This document shows positions 45,416 to 54,829 of a DNA stretch of 64,000 nucleotides, in pieces (the first letter of the stretch is position 1; every line of letters starts with the position of its first letter). The stretch lies in contig DALS01000050.1 in assembly GCA_002499445.1 (NCBI GenBank), positions 42,049 to 106,048 of the forward strand, read 5' to 3'. The position numbers were made by a program, and so were the translations under genes. The notes below the pieces were generated by a model. The model saw only the letters and a list, made by a program, of their open reading frames with translations. It searched no databases and had not been told where the DNA came from. Source of the stretch: Methanosarcina sp. UBA293 (lineage in GTDB: Archaea; Halobacteriota; Methanosarcinia; Methanosarcinales; Methanosarcinaceae).

Positions 45416-46816
45416 TTACTTTGAACATGCCTTTCTTCGCATTTGTTCTCCTATAAACAAATCCAGTTTTCTTGCAAACTCTTCTTTTTTGCCATCAGGA
45501 ATTGTTGCTCCTGCTGCAATATCATGTCCGCCGCCTGCACCTCCCACTTCAGCCGAGACCATCGACATGGCCTCCGAAAGGTTAACTCCCCTGCGGATCA
45601 GATCTTGCGTTCCCCTGGCTGAAACTTTGATTCCTCCTTCAGCTTTCGCAAAAGCAATGATTGGAAGATTTCTGTTTTCAACTAATGTAGAACTCATGCC
45701 TGCAATAATTCCCACAATAGTTTCTTTTATTTCCGAGCCTGCATCGAAGTACTGGATGTTTTCAAGCTGGACAACCCCATTTTCTTTAACGTAGGTGAGT
45801 CCGTTAACAAGGTTCTGTCTATGCTCGGCAAGCAGTTTGCGGGCATCTTCATAGGCTTCTTCTCTATTTCCCATACAGACCGCAAGTCCGATCTCAGCAT
45901 GACCGTAGCGTGCAGTGGCGTTAAGAAGAGTAGAAAACTCTGAAGCATCTCTCATTTCCGTACCTTCTTTTTCTCTCAGAAGGACATAGACTTCACCTAT
46001 CAGGCGCTCGATCTTGTACGAAGGCATACCTGATTTCAGGCAGTACTGGAAAAGCCCTGAGACAACTTTCTGTTTTTCCGGGATTTCAAGGTCAATCCAG
46101 CGTCTCAAGCGTTCATCCTGGCTGAAGCTAATGTTAAGGGAGTGAAGAAATTCAATGCAAGCTTCTTCGTCTCCTGTAAGCCCGGGAAGGTAGGGGTCTG
46201 AAGAATATTGCATTAATTTATGAATTGGGCGGGTTTGCTTTCCAAAAAGAGTCAGGTCCTTTTTGAACTCAAGATTGCCTCCTTTGGCTCCTTCTTTCAA
46301 AATTTCCCTGTTGATTCCTACAAGTTGCCCCATTTTCAGGTGCTGCATGTCCCCAATTGCTCCTACTATTGCCAGAGAAGAAAGATCCTGATTTTTCCCA
46401 AGAGCTGTAGCCAGCAGGTAAGTACTTCCCGAGCCGCTTAATTCATAGGAACCATTTGCTCCGAAAAGGTGGGGGTTCAGATGGAATTGATGGTTTCCCT
46501 GAGGCTGATGATGATCTGAGATCACTGCATTTATCCCGCGAGATTTTATCTGTTCACACATCCCGCTGCCCAGATCCGTAAAAATGACAATGTTATGGTT
46601 TTGATCTGCGATGGTGTCAAGAACCTTTTCATCAAGCTGCTTGACGAAACGTGTCGTATATTCGAAATTGCCCCTTTCAAGGGCAGTGCAGATAATTCCT
46701 GCAGAAGTCAACCCGTCAGCATCAATATGGGACACGACGTGGGCTGATTTATGTTTCTTAATCTCTTCGGCACATCTTACTGCTTCTTTATGAAGGGCTT
46801 TTATTGTCTCAGACAT
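45416..46816 (-). CDS. archaeal RecJ-like DHH-family exonuclease
   Basis: A 466-aa ssDNA-exonuclease-type phosphoesterase (COG0608, archaeal branch). Motifs: VSHIDADGLTS (motif I), FTDLGSG, the DHH triad in ISDHHQPQG, and the C-terminal DHHA1 signature GGAGGGHDIAAGATI. Archaeal relatives associate with the CMG/GINS replication complex (GAN). The ATG at 46816 has GGAGA immediately upstream; an upstream ATG overlaps that site. Confidence 0.9.
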   Translation of the reverse strand: MSETIKALHKEAVRCAEEIKKHKSAHVVSHIDADGLTSAGIICTALERGNFEYTTRFVKQLDEKVLDTIADQNHNIVIFTDLGSGMCEQIKSRGINAVISDHHQPQGNHQFHLNPHLFGANGSYELSGSGSTYLLATALGKNQDLSSLAIVGAIGDMQHLKMGQLVGINREILKEGAKGGNLEFKKDLTLFGKQTRPIHKLMQYSSDPYLPGLTGDEEACIEFLHSLNISFSQDERLRRWIDLEIPEKQKVVSGLFQYCLKSGMPSYKIERLIGEVYVLLREKEGTEMRDASEFSTLLNATARYGHAEIGLAVCMGNREEAYEDARKLLAEHRQNLVNGLTYVKENGVVQLENIQYFDAGSEIKETIVGIIAGMSSTLVENRNLPIIAFAKAEGGIKVSARGTQDLIRRGVNLSEAMSMVSAEVGGAGGGHDIAAGATIPDGKKEEFARKLDLFIGEQMRRKACSK

Positions 46817-46867
46817 TATTCTCTCCATGGTTTTCTGCTTGCCTCAATTTAACCATTTTCTCTAATT

Positions 46868-47350
46868 TTACTTTCTTTCCCATTCCTTCGGGTCAACCCT
46901 ATAATCTTTTCCTTCTCTTTTTATTTCAGGAAAACTTCGGATTTCCTCTAATGTAAGTTTGAGATTTTGAGCAAGATACTCTTTTTCTAGCTCATCCCAG
47001 GGAATCATATATGCTTCCCTGCTATACCCGGCTCCCATGCGAAGTTCCACTGCAAGAAATCCGCGTCTTCCTGATTTATTCAGATAGTCTGAAATTCTTT
47101 CTATCTGATGAACTCCATTTTTGTCAACAGTAAAATGCTGAGAGAAATAAAGTGCATTTGCCCCTTTGTCTACAGAAATGCTTTTGCATTCAATTCCAAG
47201 GTATAAATCCGGATTAAGAGAATCTACAAGTACATCAAGGAATTGTGGAGTGAATCTATGTTGTTTAAGTCTATATGAAATAGCTCTTATCCCTTTCTCT
47301 TCAATGTATGTATTAAATGAATTAACAAGCATGCGTTCAAAATCGGTCAT
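46868..47350 (-). CDS. PD-(D/E)XK nuclease-like protein
   Basis: 160 aa. The core FLDVLVDSLNPDLYLGIECKS gives the D-x(n)-E-x-K pattern of a PD-(D/E)XK active site, and a preceding helix carries YIEEKGIRAISYRLKQHRF. This is reminiscent of Holliday-junction resolvase-like and other archaeal restriction-fold nucleases. Adjacent to recJ (51 bp upstream), which fits a DNA-repair role. Substrate unknown. Confidence 0.65.
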   Translation of the reverse strand: MTDFERMLVNSFNTYIEEKGIRAISYRLKQHRFTPQFLDVLVDSLNPDLYLGIECKSISVDKGANALYFSQHFTVDKNGVHQIERISDYLNKSGRRGFLAVELRMGAGYSREAYMIPWDELEKEYLAQNLKLTLEEIRSFPEIKREGKDYRVDPKEWERK

Positions 47351-47686
47351 GAAATCCTGTTAAATGTTATCGCTATTTTACTTAAGTCTTTTACTGTGAA
47401 CGCAGTTCTTTTTTCTTGAATAGGCAGAAGTAGGTTTTTTAGCCAGCCGGTGATAGTTAGATGTTTCCAGTTTCTGGTCAAAGAGTATGAAATATTCTCT
47501 AAGATGCTTACTCGAAAGTTAAAAAGAGTTTGAACAAGCAATTAATTTAAACAAGTAATCAATTTGAACAAGTGATCAATTTGAATATTGCAATTATTTG
47601 AATAATGTGGTCAATTTGAGGGATACATTTTGAGAGATAAACTTCATAAAAATGCCGACCAGGATCTGATCGGCTTATATGTTTCT
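47351..47686. other. intergenic region with short degenerate repeats
   Basis: Contains repeated 'aatttgaacaagtgatc'-like 17-mers between 47530 and 47620. No gene supported; a 64-codon ORF here has no recognisable content. Confidence 0.4.
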
Positions 47687-48082
47687 TTAATTTGATATTA
47701 TGAAATTTACGAAGTCTGGACTGAGCCTTGTTTCTCTTACAAGCTTTTCAACAGTGTCTTCGTCGGAAAGTCCTTCTTCTTTTAGTTCCTGTATGCGGTC
47801 AAAAACACGCTGAGATACTTCAGAGTACTCATTAATATCTTTTCTGTGACCCCATACATCGCCCTCAAGTAAAGCAATGTTCTGCATGGAAAGATACATC
47901 TGTGCAGAGCTGGAAATTGTTTTCTTGTATGAACTTGGGATGTGGATCGCTTTCACCTCTGGACACTTCATGATGAGTTTAAAGATGTCCTTGTTGGACG
48001 GTCTGAATGCAAGATGGACAATCTCTTCGTCAAGCTTTAAAGTGTCTATTTCTTCTTTTGAACTTACAACTCTAATTCTCAT
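47687..48082 (-). CDS. DUF1699 family protein
   Basis: 131 aa, a family I know only from Methanosarcinales; function unknown. MRIRVVSSKEEIDTL at the start, AIHIPSSYKKTISSSA in the middle and a C-terminal helical region (SDEDTVEKLVRETRLSPDFVNFI) that could bind nucleic acid or protein. It has a GGTGAT ribosome-binding site and an unusually long upstream region (see next). Confidence 0.8.
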   Translation of the reverse strand: MRIRVVSSKEEIDTLKLDEEIVHLAFRPSNKDIFKLIMKCPEVKAIHIPSSYKKTISSSAQMYLSMQNIALLEGDVWGHRKDINEYSEVSQRVFDRIQELKEEGLSDEDTVEKLVRETRLSPDFVNFIISN

Positions 48083-48955
48083 TTTTTATCACCGTTCTTT
48101 TCCAGGTACCTTAGGTGTTTTAGAGTCCTTAGGATTCTTTAGGGACATCTTAGGGTTTCTTTAGAATTTCTTAGGGTTATTTAGAGTTCCTCAGGTTTTC
48201 TTCAACGTTTATTTAATTTTCAAGGTATTAAGAATTCTTTGAGAATTTTTAGGGCTTTCAGAACTCTTCAACCTTTTTACGAGTTTTTGAGGTTCCCTTT
48301 AAATTTCTTAGTTTTTTATTATTGGGTTTCTTTAATTATTTTCGAATTTTTTGGGTTCGTCAACTCTAAAATTCAACCCTTCTTTAGAGTCTCTTTTGAA
48401 ATCTAGAGCATAAAAAACGTTTTTCAAAACATAGCGTTTTTTAATTGAGGTTTTTCGTTATGTTAAGGGTATATAGTATTTAGTTTTTTACGAACGTTTT
48501 TTATCTTCTCTTTAACTTATCTAGATTATTTTTGTAGAGGCCTGCAAATTGCTGGCTTCTATCTCTTCACTTTCTTTTTTAAGTATACCTATCAAATTCA
48601 AAAAACTTTCTCTCTTTAAAGCTTATGTTTTTGAAAATTTTGAAAATTAATGTTAGTGGAATAAAGAAAACATTTTTACTTTTTTATGGTTGTATGATGT
48701 TTTATATATTTGAAAAAAAGTAACTTTATAGATCATACTTAAACTCTTAAATAATTTTTTCAATTTTCTTTTGAGTTTATGAGCTATTTAAATAGGAACT
48801 TTCAGCCAGAGTGCCTTATTATATAAATATTCTTCATCTGAGGGCGCCTGATTGCTAAATCTAAAACTTTATTTTTCTTAGACTTTGTCTTTCTTCTCTG
48901 ATTAAACTAGAAGACCCTAAATTAAAAATAACAATCTGGCTGAAAGTCACAGGGC
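48083..48955. other. 870-bp gene-free region with low-complexity repeats and a long inverted repeat
   Basis: From 48110 to about 48340 it consists of degenerate 'ttagggttctttaga' variants. At 48798-48810 'actttcagccaga' is perfectly inverted at 48935-48947, ~125 bp apart, just beyond the elp3 stop. It presumably contains the DUF1699 promoter and leader. No coding signal seen. Confidence 0.5.
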
Positions 48956-50599
48956 TCAATTTTTCAAAATTTTTGACATATATAAATTATCAAGGGCATA
49001 CCCAAATTTCCGATAGTATTCTCTGGCTCCTATCCCGCTAATTATTGAAAGTTTTTGGTAGCCGTTCTCATGTGCAATTTTCTCTGCATACTCCAGAAGT
49101 TCCTTCCCATATCCCCTATGCTGCCACTCCTTTTGCTTTGCTCCTTTTCCTATAGGTACCATGGAACCATAAACATGCAATTCTCTTATCAGGGCGGCAT
49201 CCTGCAGTTCTGGACGGTAAGGGGCAGCAGGGAAGCGCAGGCGGGTAAACCCAATCAGGACATCTGCAGCAAGGTCTTCAAAAGCGATGAAATGTTCTGT
49301 GCCTCCGCAGGCTTCGTAAGTTTCGACAGTCAGCTCAATATCCTTCTCATTTATTTTTCTCCCTTTGAGGCCAGTATGTCCCACTTCTCTGCAACGGATA
49401 CAGTGGCATTTTCCTCCTTTTTCTTTTAGCTTTTCTTCTGCGAGCTGTCTGAGGTTGCTCTTTCGGACGCCTGCAAAGATCTGATGGGCTGGAATATCGC
49501 GCTGGATACGCTGGAGCCTTACCCATTTAGGCAGAACCTCTTTTATGTTTGCAATAAGCTCGGCAGCTTCTTCGTCAGAAAGAGCCTTGTAATCTCCTGC
49601 TTCCCAGAGTCTATATAGGGGAGTTCCTTCAGTTACTAGGGTTGGATAAATCTTGAGGTAGTCAGGCCTGAAACGAGAATCTTCAAAGAGCTTTTTGAAA
49701 CCTCTGAGGTCCAGCTTTGAATCCGAGCCAGGCAGGTGAGGCATCATATGGAACCCAACCTTAAATGCACTGTCTCTTAATACCTGATTAGCCCTGATAA
49801 TTTCTGCAACACCGTGACCCCTCTGCATGCGGGTGAGCACAAAGTCATAAACACTCTGAACCCCGAGTTCTACCTTAGTTCCTCCCAGTCTGAGGAATTC
49901 ATCAATATGGTTTTCTGTTGCCCAATCTGGACGTGTTTCAAATGTAATTCCTACATTGCGAATCTCGGCTTTTTCATTGGCTCTTTGTACCTCTTCAAGG
50001 GGGATATAAGGTAAAGCTTTCCCGATTTTCCAGGCGCTCTCCCTCCACTCCTTACCCGTGAAGTCATTCATTGCCTCAAGGCAGCGTTTGATAAACCATT
50101 CCTGGTAATCAAGACTGCGTGCAGAAAACGTGCCCCCCATAACTATTAGTTCCACTTTCTCTACATCATGGCCGATCTCTTTAAGCTGAGAGAGCCTGGA
50201 TGTAACCTGGGCGTAAGGGTCAAACTCATGCTGAATTGCTCGCATGGCTGCAGGTTCTCTTCCCATGTAACTCTGGGGTGACTTGAAAGTGGAATTAGGA
50301 CCTCCGGGACAGGGTAGACATACCCCATGTGGGCATGGAGCAGGGGAGGTCATTACAGCAATTACCGCAACTCCGGAAATCGTTCTTACAGGTTTTCGTC
50401 TCAAAAAACCTTTAATTATAGCCTGTTCTTCAGATGACCCCTGGATTATGATGTCTCCGTTCCTGGGGAGGCTGGCCAGATGATAATGCTTACTGATACT
50501 TTTTTTTACTTTATTTAACTGGCTTTCGTTTTTGATTTCGCCTGTAAGTACCTTCTCAAGGATTTCTCTGCAGGCCTTATTATAATCATCTTCTTTCAT
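48956..50599 (-). CDS. elp3: tRNA uridine-34 carboxymethyltransferase Elp3
   Basis: A 547-aa radical SAM plus GNAT enzyme that makes cm5U34 from acetyl-CoA in tRNA anticodons. The radical SAM cysteines are in CPHGVCLPCPGG (C-x4-C-x2-C, near residue 89), followed by MGGTFSAR and a C-terminal acetyltransferase domain with QHRGYGKELL and YYRKFGY. In archaea it acts without the other Elongator subunits. Confidence 0.96.
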   Translation of the reverse strand: MKEDDYNKACREILEKVLTGEIKNESQLNKVKKSISKHYHLASLPRNGDIIIQGSSEEQAIIKGFLRRKPVRTISGVAVIAVMTSPAPCPHGVCLPCPGGPNSTFKSPQSYMGREPAAMRAIQHEFDPYAQVTSRLSQLKEIGHDVEKVELIVMGGTFSARSLDYQEWFIKRCLEAMNDFTGKEWRESAWKIGKALPYIPLEEVQRANEKAEIRNVGITFETRPDWATENHIDEFLRLGGTKVELGVQSVYDFVLTRMQRGHGVAEIIRANQVLRDSAFKVGFHMMPHLPGSDSKLDLRGFKKLFEDSRFRPDYLKIYPTLVTEGTPLYRLWEAGDYKALSDEEAAELIANIKEVLPKWVRLQRIQRDIPAHQIFAGVRKSNLRQLAEEKLKEKGGKCHCIRCREVGHTGLKGRKINEKDIELTVETYEACGGTEHFIAFEDLAADVLIGFTRLRFPAAPYRPELQDAALIRELHVYGSMVPIGKGAKQKEWQHRGYGKELLEYAEKIAHENGYQKLSIISGIGAREYYRKFGYALDNLYMSKILKN

Positions 50600-50804
50600 T
50601 CAAGTTCCGTCTTTCCGGTTTTTGAGTTTCCGGCGTTTTCTCTTATTGTAATTACAAAAAATTAATCTTAAAGAATTTTAAAAAGATTTTATGGCTTTTG
50701 AGAAAGCCACTTGGTTTTATCTAATCTGTAATATAACGAATGCAGGAATGAGGCAGCTTAATATCTGCTACCCCAGACCTGCTTATTTTATACTTATAAT
50801 TTTG

Positions 50805-50896
50805 TCAGTTTTTTAGCAGATATCAAACCCCAAACGCAGCGGCGTTTGATCACGCTTTTTTCTCCACAGATCAGTTTTTTAGCAGATGTCAAACCC
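50805..50896. repeat. 26-bp direct repeat around the 3' end of the next gene, with a hairpin between
   Basis: 'tcagttttttagcagatatc' + 6 more at 50805-50830 recurs at 50871-50896 with one mismatch; the second copy contains the stop codon of the upstream gene. Between them is a 7-bp stem 'caaacgc/gcgtttg' (50831-50850) and a T-run. Likely a local duplication of the gene's 3' end. Confidence 0.75.
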
Positions 50897-51454
50897 TATA
50901 ATAAAAGTTCCGAGTCCTACTGCTGGTTTAAGGCCCATTACAGACCTGATATATTCATCCGAGGGTGTGGAGGGAGATGCAAGCACAACATTGGTCACAT
51001 CTTCTACACATTCCACCTCTTGGCATTTCTGAGGTGGGAGAACTACAGTTATAGGTTCTTTCTTTGCGTCTTTTGGCTTAGGCACGCTGCTCTTGTAGAT
51101 TACAAAGTTTCCCATAACTAGCATATCATTACATTTTTTGCACTCTTCAAGTTTCTCGGGGTCATAAACATCTTCACCAACCTTTTCCCCATACTGCATA
51201 AGCACTACATTGGGTCCTTCAGGCCAGACATAATCCATATTAGTTGTAAAAGCTATGATTATCTGGCGCTTGAAGACTTCCTTAATCCCCTGATTGTCTC
51301 CTACGCCAAGCCCCATAAGAACCGTTCCTTCGGCTTTTTTTTCAAGCTCAATAATTTTCTCTTTGTCTTCTTCACTCAGAATATAAGTGTCTTCAACGCC
51401 TTTGATGGCTTTAATTCTGCATACGACATCCTGAATTACATTTTTACATTCCAA
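50879..51454 (-). CDS. conserved hypothetical protein, 191 aa
   Basis: Family not recognised. It is soluble, with six cysteines including CKKCNDM and CQEVEC, a glycine turn GLGVGDNQG near residue 50 and a C-terminal STPSDEYIRSVMGLKPAVGLG. The Cys pairs could bind metal, but this is inference. It lies between elp3 and the S-layer locus on the minus strand, with a promoter region of 1.2 kb shared with the divergent S-layer gene. Confidence 0.75.
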   Translation of the reverse strand: MECKNVIQDVVCRIKAIKGVEDTYILSEEDKEKIIELEKKAEGTVLMGLGVGDNQGIKEVFKRQIIIAFTTNMDYVWPEGPNVVLMQYGEKVGEDVYDPEKLEECKKCNDMLVMGNFVIYKSSVPKPKDAKKEPITVVLPPQKCQEVECVEDVTNVVLASPSTPSDEYIRSVMGLKPAVGLGTFIIGFDIC

Positions 51455-51872
51455 AGCGAATTCCCCGTGGTGTTTCTAGATCTATATTATATTATTAAGT
51501 TATATATATGATCTTATTTAATTTATTTTTATTTTTATTCTTATTTTTATTTTTATTTTTATTTTTATATTATGTCAGACGTCTTCACTTTTTCTAACCT
51601 ACTAGTCTCGCATTACGTAATTATTATATTTTTATTGCCGTTTCCTATAGGTCATTTTCCTGCACATAACTAAGATGGTTATTTTAGGTTATGCAAAAAT
51701 AGTAAATGTTCTTATCGTAGATATTATAGACATTTACTAGGAGTTTAAAATATGTTACTACGGTTTAAAACTACATTTTACTTTTTAAAGTCACACTTTA
51801 CTTTTATTTATAAGTCCATTAATCCCTATTATAATTATTTGGGAACTCGTGGTCTTCAGATATATTGAAAAG

Positions 51873-51994
51873 GGCTCTGTAGAAATCCTCTGAAATAATG
51901 AATTTTCATAAATTTAAACTGAGCAGCAAGATCTGAATATACTTATCTTTTTTCAGCCTCTTTCATCTGATGTAGATAGATTTTCTACAGAGCC
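51873..51994 (+). mobile_element. MITE family 1, copy A
   Basis: 122 bp, ends 'ggctctgtagaaa' / 'tttctacagagcc' (inverted). Flanked by a perfect 8-bp target duplication TTGAAAAG (51865-51872 and 51995-52002). No ORF. Almost identical, in reverse orientation, to copy B at 55730. Confidence 0.92.
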
Positions 51995-52291
51995 TTGAAA
52001 AGCCAAGTTTATTAACTTACTTTGGAGCCGTAGTATTAAGTTATGAGTAAGTATTTGACAGAAAGAATAGCTTTAAGGATAGATTTGCTTAGATAATTTA
52101 TATCTTCGTTATTGGGGTTTTGATAAGTAAACTATTTCTCAGTGGCTAGTTACCATAGTAAAAATTCATTGAGTTAGTCCTTTTTTGACACCCAAAGTTT
52201 ATTATATTCAAAGTTTTAATGGTATATGTAGAATTATTTTACAGGGTGATCTTTTTCAAAAAGTATTGTCTAAAATTACTTCGTTTAAAGC

Positions 52292-52302
52292 TTATAAATA
52301 TA
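52292..52302 (+). promoter_or_regulatory. candidate TATA box of the S-layer gene
   Basis: TTATAAATATA preceded by 'taaagc', the best archaeal TATA match in the region. It predicts a start near 52325 and a leader of about 325 nt. A weaker TTTAATAA at ~52457 would give a ~165-nt leader. Long leaders are usual for highly expressed Methanosarcina genes. Confidence 0.35.
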
Positions 52303-52519
52303 CTACCACTTTTCTATTGTTTATTATAACTATTTCGATTTAGTTTTTTATATTAACTTCGTACAAATGTCCTATCTGGAATCTTTCGACATTTATCGTT
52401 ATTTGTATCGTTGTTTTGCGCTTTTCCTCTTTGATATCTCTAAAATTGACCACAAAAGATTTAATAAGGCAATTGTTTTATAGAACACTTGTAATCCAAT
52501 TTAGAGGGATACAGAGGGA

Positions 52520-52630
52520 ATGAAATCCTCTTCGGCAATAGACGAAATCTTAAAGTCCGATTTGGTGAAGAATGGTGAAACCCTTAAAGTGTTGATCCCG
52601 ACACTTCTTCTTACATACGACATATCTTAA
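52520..52630 (+). CDS. possible leader ORF upstream of the S-layer gene (36 aa)
   Basis: ATG 52520 to TAA 52628-52630. The bases just before it are GAGGGA, with another GAGGGAT 12 nt earlier. The peptide is mixed (SSSAIDEILKSDLVKN then TLLLTYDIS). It ends 21 bp before the S-layer ATG and just before its GGAGG. Could be an upstream regulatory ORF or chance. No family known. Confidence 0.3.
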   Translation: MKSSSAIDEILKSDLVKNGETLKVLIPTLLLTYDIS

Positions 52631-52651
52631 CAAACATGGAGGAACAATAAT

Positions 52652-54652
52652 ATGAAGAGATTCGCAGCAGTGACACTGGCTGCTCTCATGCTTCTAACTG
52701 TATTTGCATCCGCCGCAAGTGCAGCAGACGCAGTTGAGATTCGCGGTCCTGTGTTCAACGGCTCTAATATCCAGAGCATTGTGGGCGACGGTATTACTAT
52801 CGATGCTGCTCAATTTGCGGCATTCTACTATGATATTAATGACAACGTCACAACTGAAACTCTTTCCATTAATAATGTTGCAGGAAACAACGGCAATGTA
52901 ATTGGAGAGGGTGGGCTTGTCTATACCACTACTGTTCAGAAGGTAGCATATGAATATGACAAACCAGCTGCTGGATGGGATAACTACAGCGTGATCGGTT
53001 TCTTCGCAGAAAAATATATCCCGCTGAAACCTGCCAAGGCTGACAAGCTTGCAAAGCTCATCCTTGACAGCAATGACAAGTACACAGTCAGAACCGGAGA
53101 GAAACTCGATCTCGGCCAGGGCTACGCTATTGAAGCCAAGCAGGTCGATGTCGATGGTAAGAAGGTCTGGCTCGAATTCACCAAGGATGAAGAATTCATT
53201 GATGATGAAATTATCGAAGTTGGATCCGGTGACGCCAAATCCAATACCTGGAACGTCGAGCTTGATGGCATCCAGGGTGAAGACGATGTTGTTGTCCTGA
53301 AACTCCACGTTAACCAGGTTTTCCAGGGCGCAGTCGACAGCATTGCTCAGATTGAGGGTCTCTGGCTCATTGACTACGCAAACGCTATTAAGATCGCATC
53401 CGACGATGAATTCGGCGAACTCAACAAGGTCTCAATCAACGGCCCAACTCTCACCATCAGGAATGATGATACCTTTACCCTTACTAGGGATTCCACAAAC
53501 GAGATCGCTGAAGGTATGTCTTTCAAGGTTGCTGACACTGGCTCCGATGTGCTCAGGTTCTATCTCGCTAAGGAAATCACAGAGCCTGGTACCCATGAGA
53601 TTAGAGGTCAGGTAGTCTCCGGCACTGGCGACTTCACCTGGGATGCAACCAACTTTGCAGGCTTCTACTACGATATTGATGACGATATTTCCACAGAATC
53701 CCTTAGTGTCTCTGGCATTGAAGGAAACGTGATTCCAGTTGGTGGTCTCGTCTACACCACCCAGACAAAGCAGGTCTCATACAAATATGACAAGCCAGCT
53801 GCTGGATGGGACAAGTACCCTGTAATAGGCTTCTTTGCAGAACAGTACATACCACTTAAACCTGCCAAAGCTGACAAGCTTGCAAAGCTCCTCCTTGACA
53901 GCAGTGACAAATACACAGTCAGGACTGGAGAGAAACTCGATCTCGGCGATGGTTATGCTATTGAAGCCAAGCAGGTCGATGTTGATGGTAAGAAGGTCTG
54001 GCTTGAATTCAGCAAGGACGGAGAACTCATTGATGATGAAATTATCGAAGTTGGAACCAGCGACGCCAAATCCAACACCTGGAACGTCGAGCTTGATGGC
54101 ATCCAGGGTGAAGACGATGTTGTTGTCCTGAAACTCCACGTCAACCAGGTCTTCCAGGGTGCAGTCGATAGCATTGCCCAGATTGAGGGTCTCTGGCTCA
54201 TTGACTACGCAAATGCCATTAAGATCGCATCCGACGATGAATTCGGCGAACTCAACAAGGTTTCAATCAACGGTGACACCCTGAAAATCAGCAATGATGA
54301 TACCTTTACCCTTACCAGGGATTCCACAGAGAAGATCGGCGAGGGAATGTCCTTCAAGATTGCTGACACCCCATCAACTGAACTCAGGTACTACCCATTC
54401 GTTGAGAAGACAGTAGGCGAAGTCACTGATGAGGAACCAAAAGAAACTCCAATTGAGGAACCAATAGAAACCCCAATTGAGGATGATAACAAGACCGCCG
54501 GTGACAACGTGAGCACCGATACTCCGGTAGAGGATACCCCTGTTGAGGAACCAACCTCAGCTGAGAAAACCGATAAAACTCCTGGCTTCGGAGTTGTTCT
54601 TGGACTGGTCGGACTCCTTGCAGTTGTCTACCTCGTCAGGAGAAATAACTAA
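52652..54652 (+). CDS. major S-layer protein, two tandem S-layer domains, PGF-CTERM
   Basis: The 666-aa protein has a signal peptide (1-24, cut after ASAADA-type), two tandem ~280-residue S-layer family repeats (starts VEIRGPVF and HEIRGQVV) that are near-identical over ~200 residues, a Pro/Glu/Thr-rich stalk, and a C-terminal PGFGVVLGLVGLLAVVYLVRRNN. The last part is a PGF-CTERM sorting signal for archaeosortase A, which replaces it by a lipid anchor. This is the Methanosarcina S-layer type (Pfam S-layer, two domains). GGAGG lies 9 nt upstream of ATG. Codon use is strongly biased to C-ending codons, as expected for very high expression. Confidence 0.95.
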   Translation: MKRFAAVTLAALMLLTVFASAASAADAVEIRGPVFNGSNIQSIVGDGITIDAAQFAAFYYDINDNVTTETLSINNVAGNNGNVIGEGGLVYTTTVQKVAYEYDKPAAGWDNYSVIGFFAEKYIPLKPAKADKLAKLILDSNDKYTVRTGEKLDLGQGYAIEAKQVDVDGKKVWLEFTKDEEFIDDEIIEVGSGDAKSNTWNVELDGIQGEDDVVVLKLHVNQVFQGAVDSIAQIEGLWLIDYANAIKIASDDEFGELNKVSINGPTLTIRNDDTFTLTRDSTNEIAEGMSFKVADTGSDVLRFYLAKEITEPGTHEIRGQVVSGTGDFTWDATNFAGFYYDIDDDISTESLSVSGIEGNVIPVGGLVYTTQTKQVSYKYDKPAAGWDKYPVIGFFAEQYIPLKPAKADKLAKLLLDSSDKYTVRTGEKLDLGDGYAIEAKQVDVDGKKVWLEFSKDGELIDDEIIEVGTSDAKSNTWNVELDGIQGEDDVVVLKLHVNQVFQGAVDSIAQIEGLWLIDYANAIKIASDDEFGELNKVSINGDTLKISNDDTFTLTRDSTEKIGEGMSFKIADTPSTELRYYPFVEKTVGEVTDEEPKETPIEEPIETPIEDDNKTAGDNVSTDTPVEDTPVEEPTSAEKTDKTPGFGVVLGLVGLLAVVYLVRRNN

Positions 54653-54663
54653 ATTTTCTGATT

Positions 54664-54692
54664 GAAGGGTTTTTCTAACCCTTCTTTCTTTT
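54664..54692 (+). terminator. S-layer transcription terminator
   Basis: Eight-bp stem GAAGGGTT/AACCCTTC around loop TTTCT-type (54664-54684), followed by TTTCTTTTAATTCTTTTTT. Directly downstream of the S-layer stop. Confidence 0.75.
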
Positions 54693-54829
54693 AATTCTTT
54701 TTTAGTTTCTTTTTGCAGATAACTTTTTATTTGCGGACTTTTTAATTCAAACAATCTTTCAACTTTGAAATCCTGGTTTCTTTAACTTGATAGTTATCCC
54801 AGAGTAATACAGATTCTTAGGTGAAGCTT

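Larger units (their letters stand above)
51455..52519. other. long intergenic region upstream of the S-layer gene
   Basis: About 1.07 kb to the small leader ORF. It holds a (TTTTTA)n tract at ~51517-51570, MITE copy A (separate entry), and the S-layer promoter. No gene supported. Confidence 0.5.

Noticed and set aside
50820..50850. 'caaacgc...gcgtttg' hairpin as an intrinsic terminator for the 191-aa gene
   Set aside because: On that gene's strand the T-run lies on the wrong side of the stem; it is better seen as part of a dispersed repeat.
52694..54201. Several long ORFs opposite or in alternate frames of the S-layer gene
   Set aside because: They are mirror frames caused by strong codon bias in the duplicated S-layer gene; all occur twice at the same relative position.
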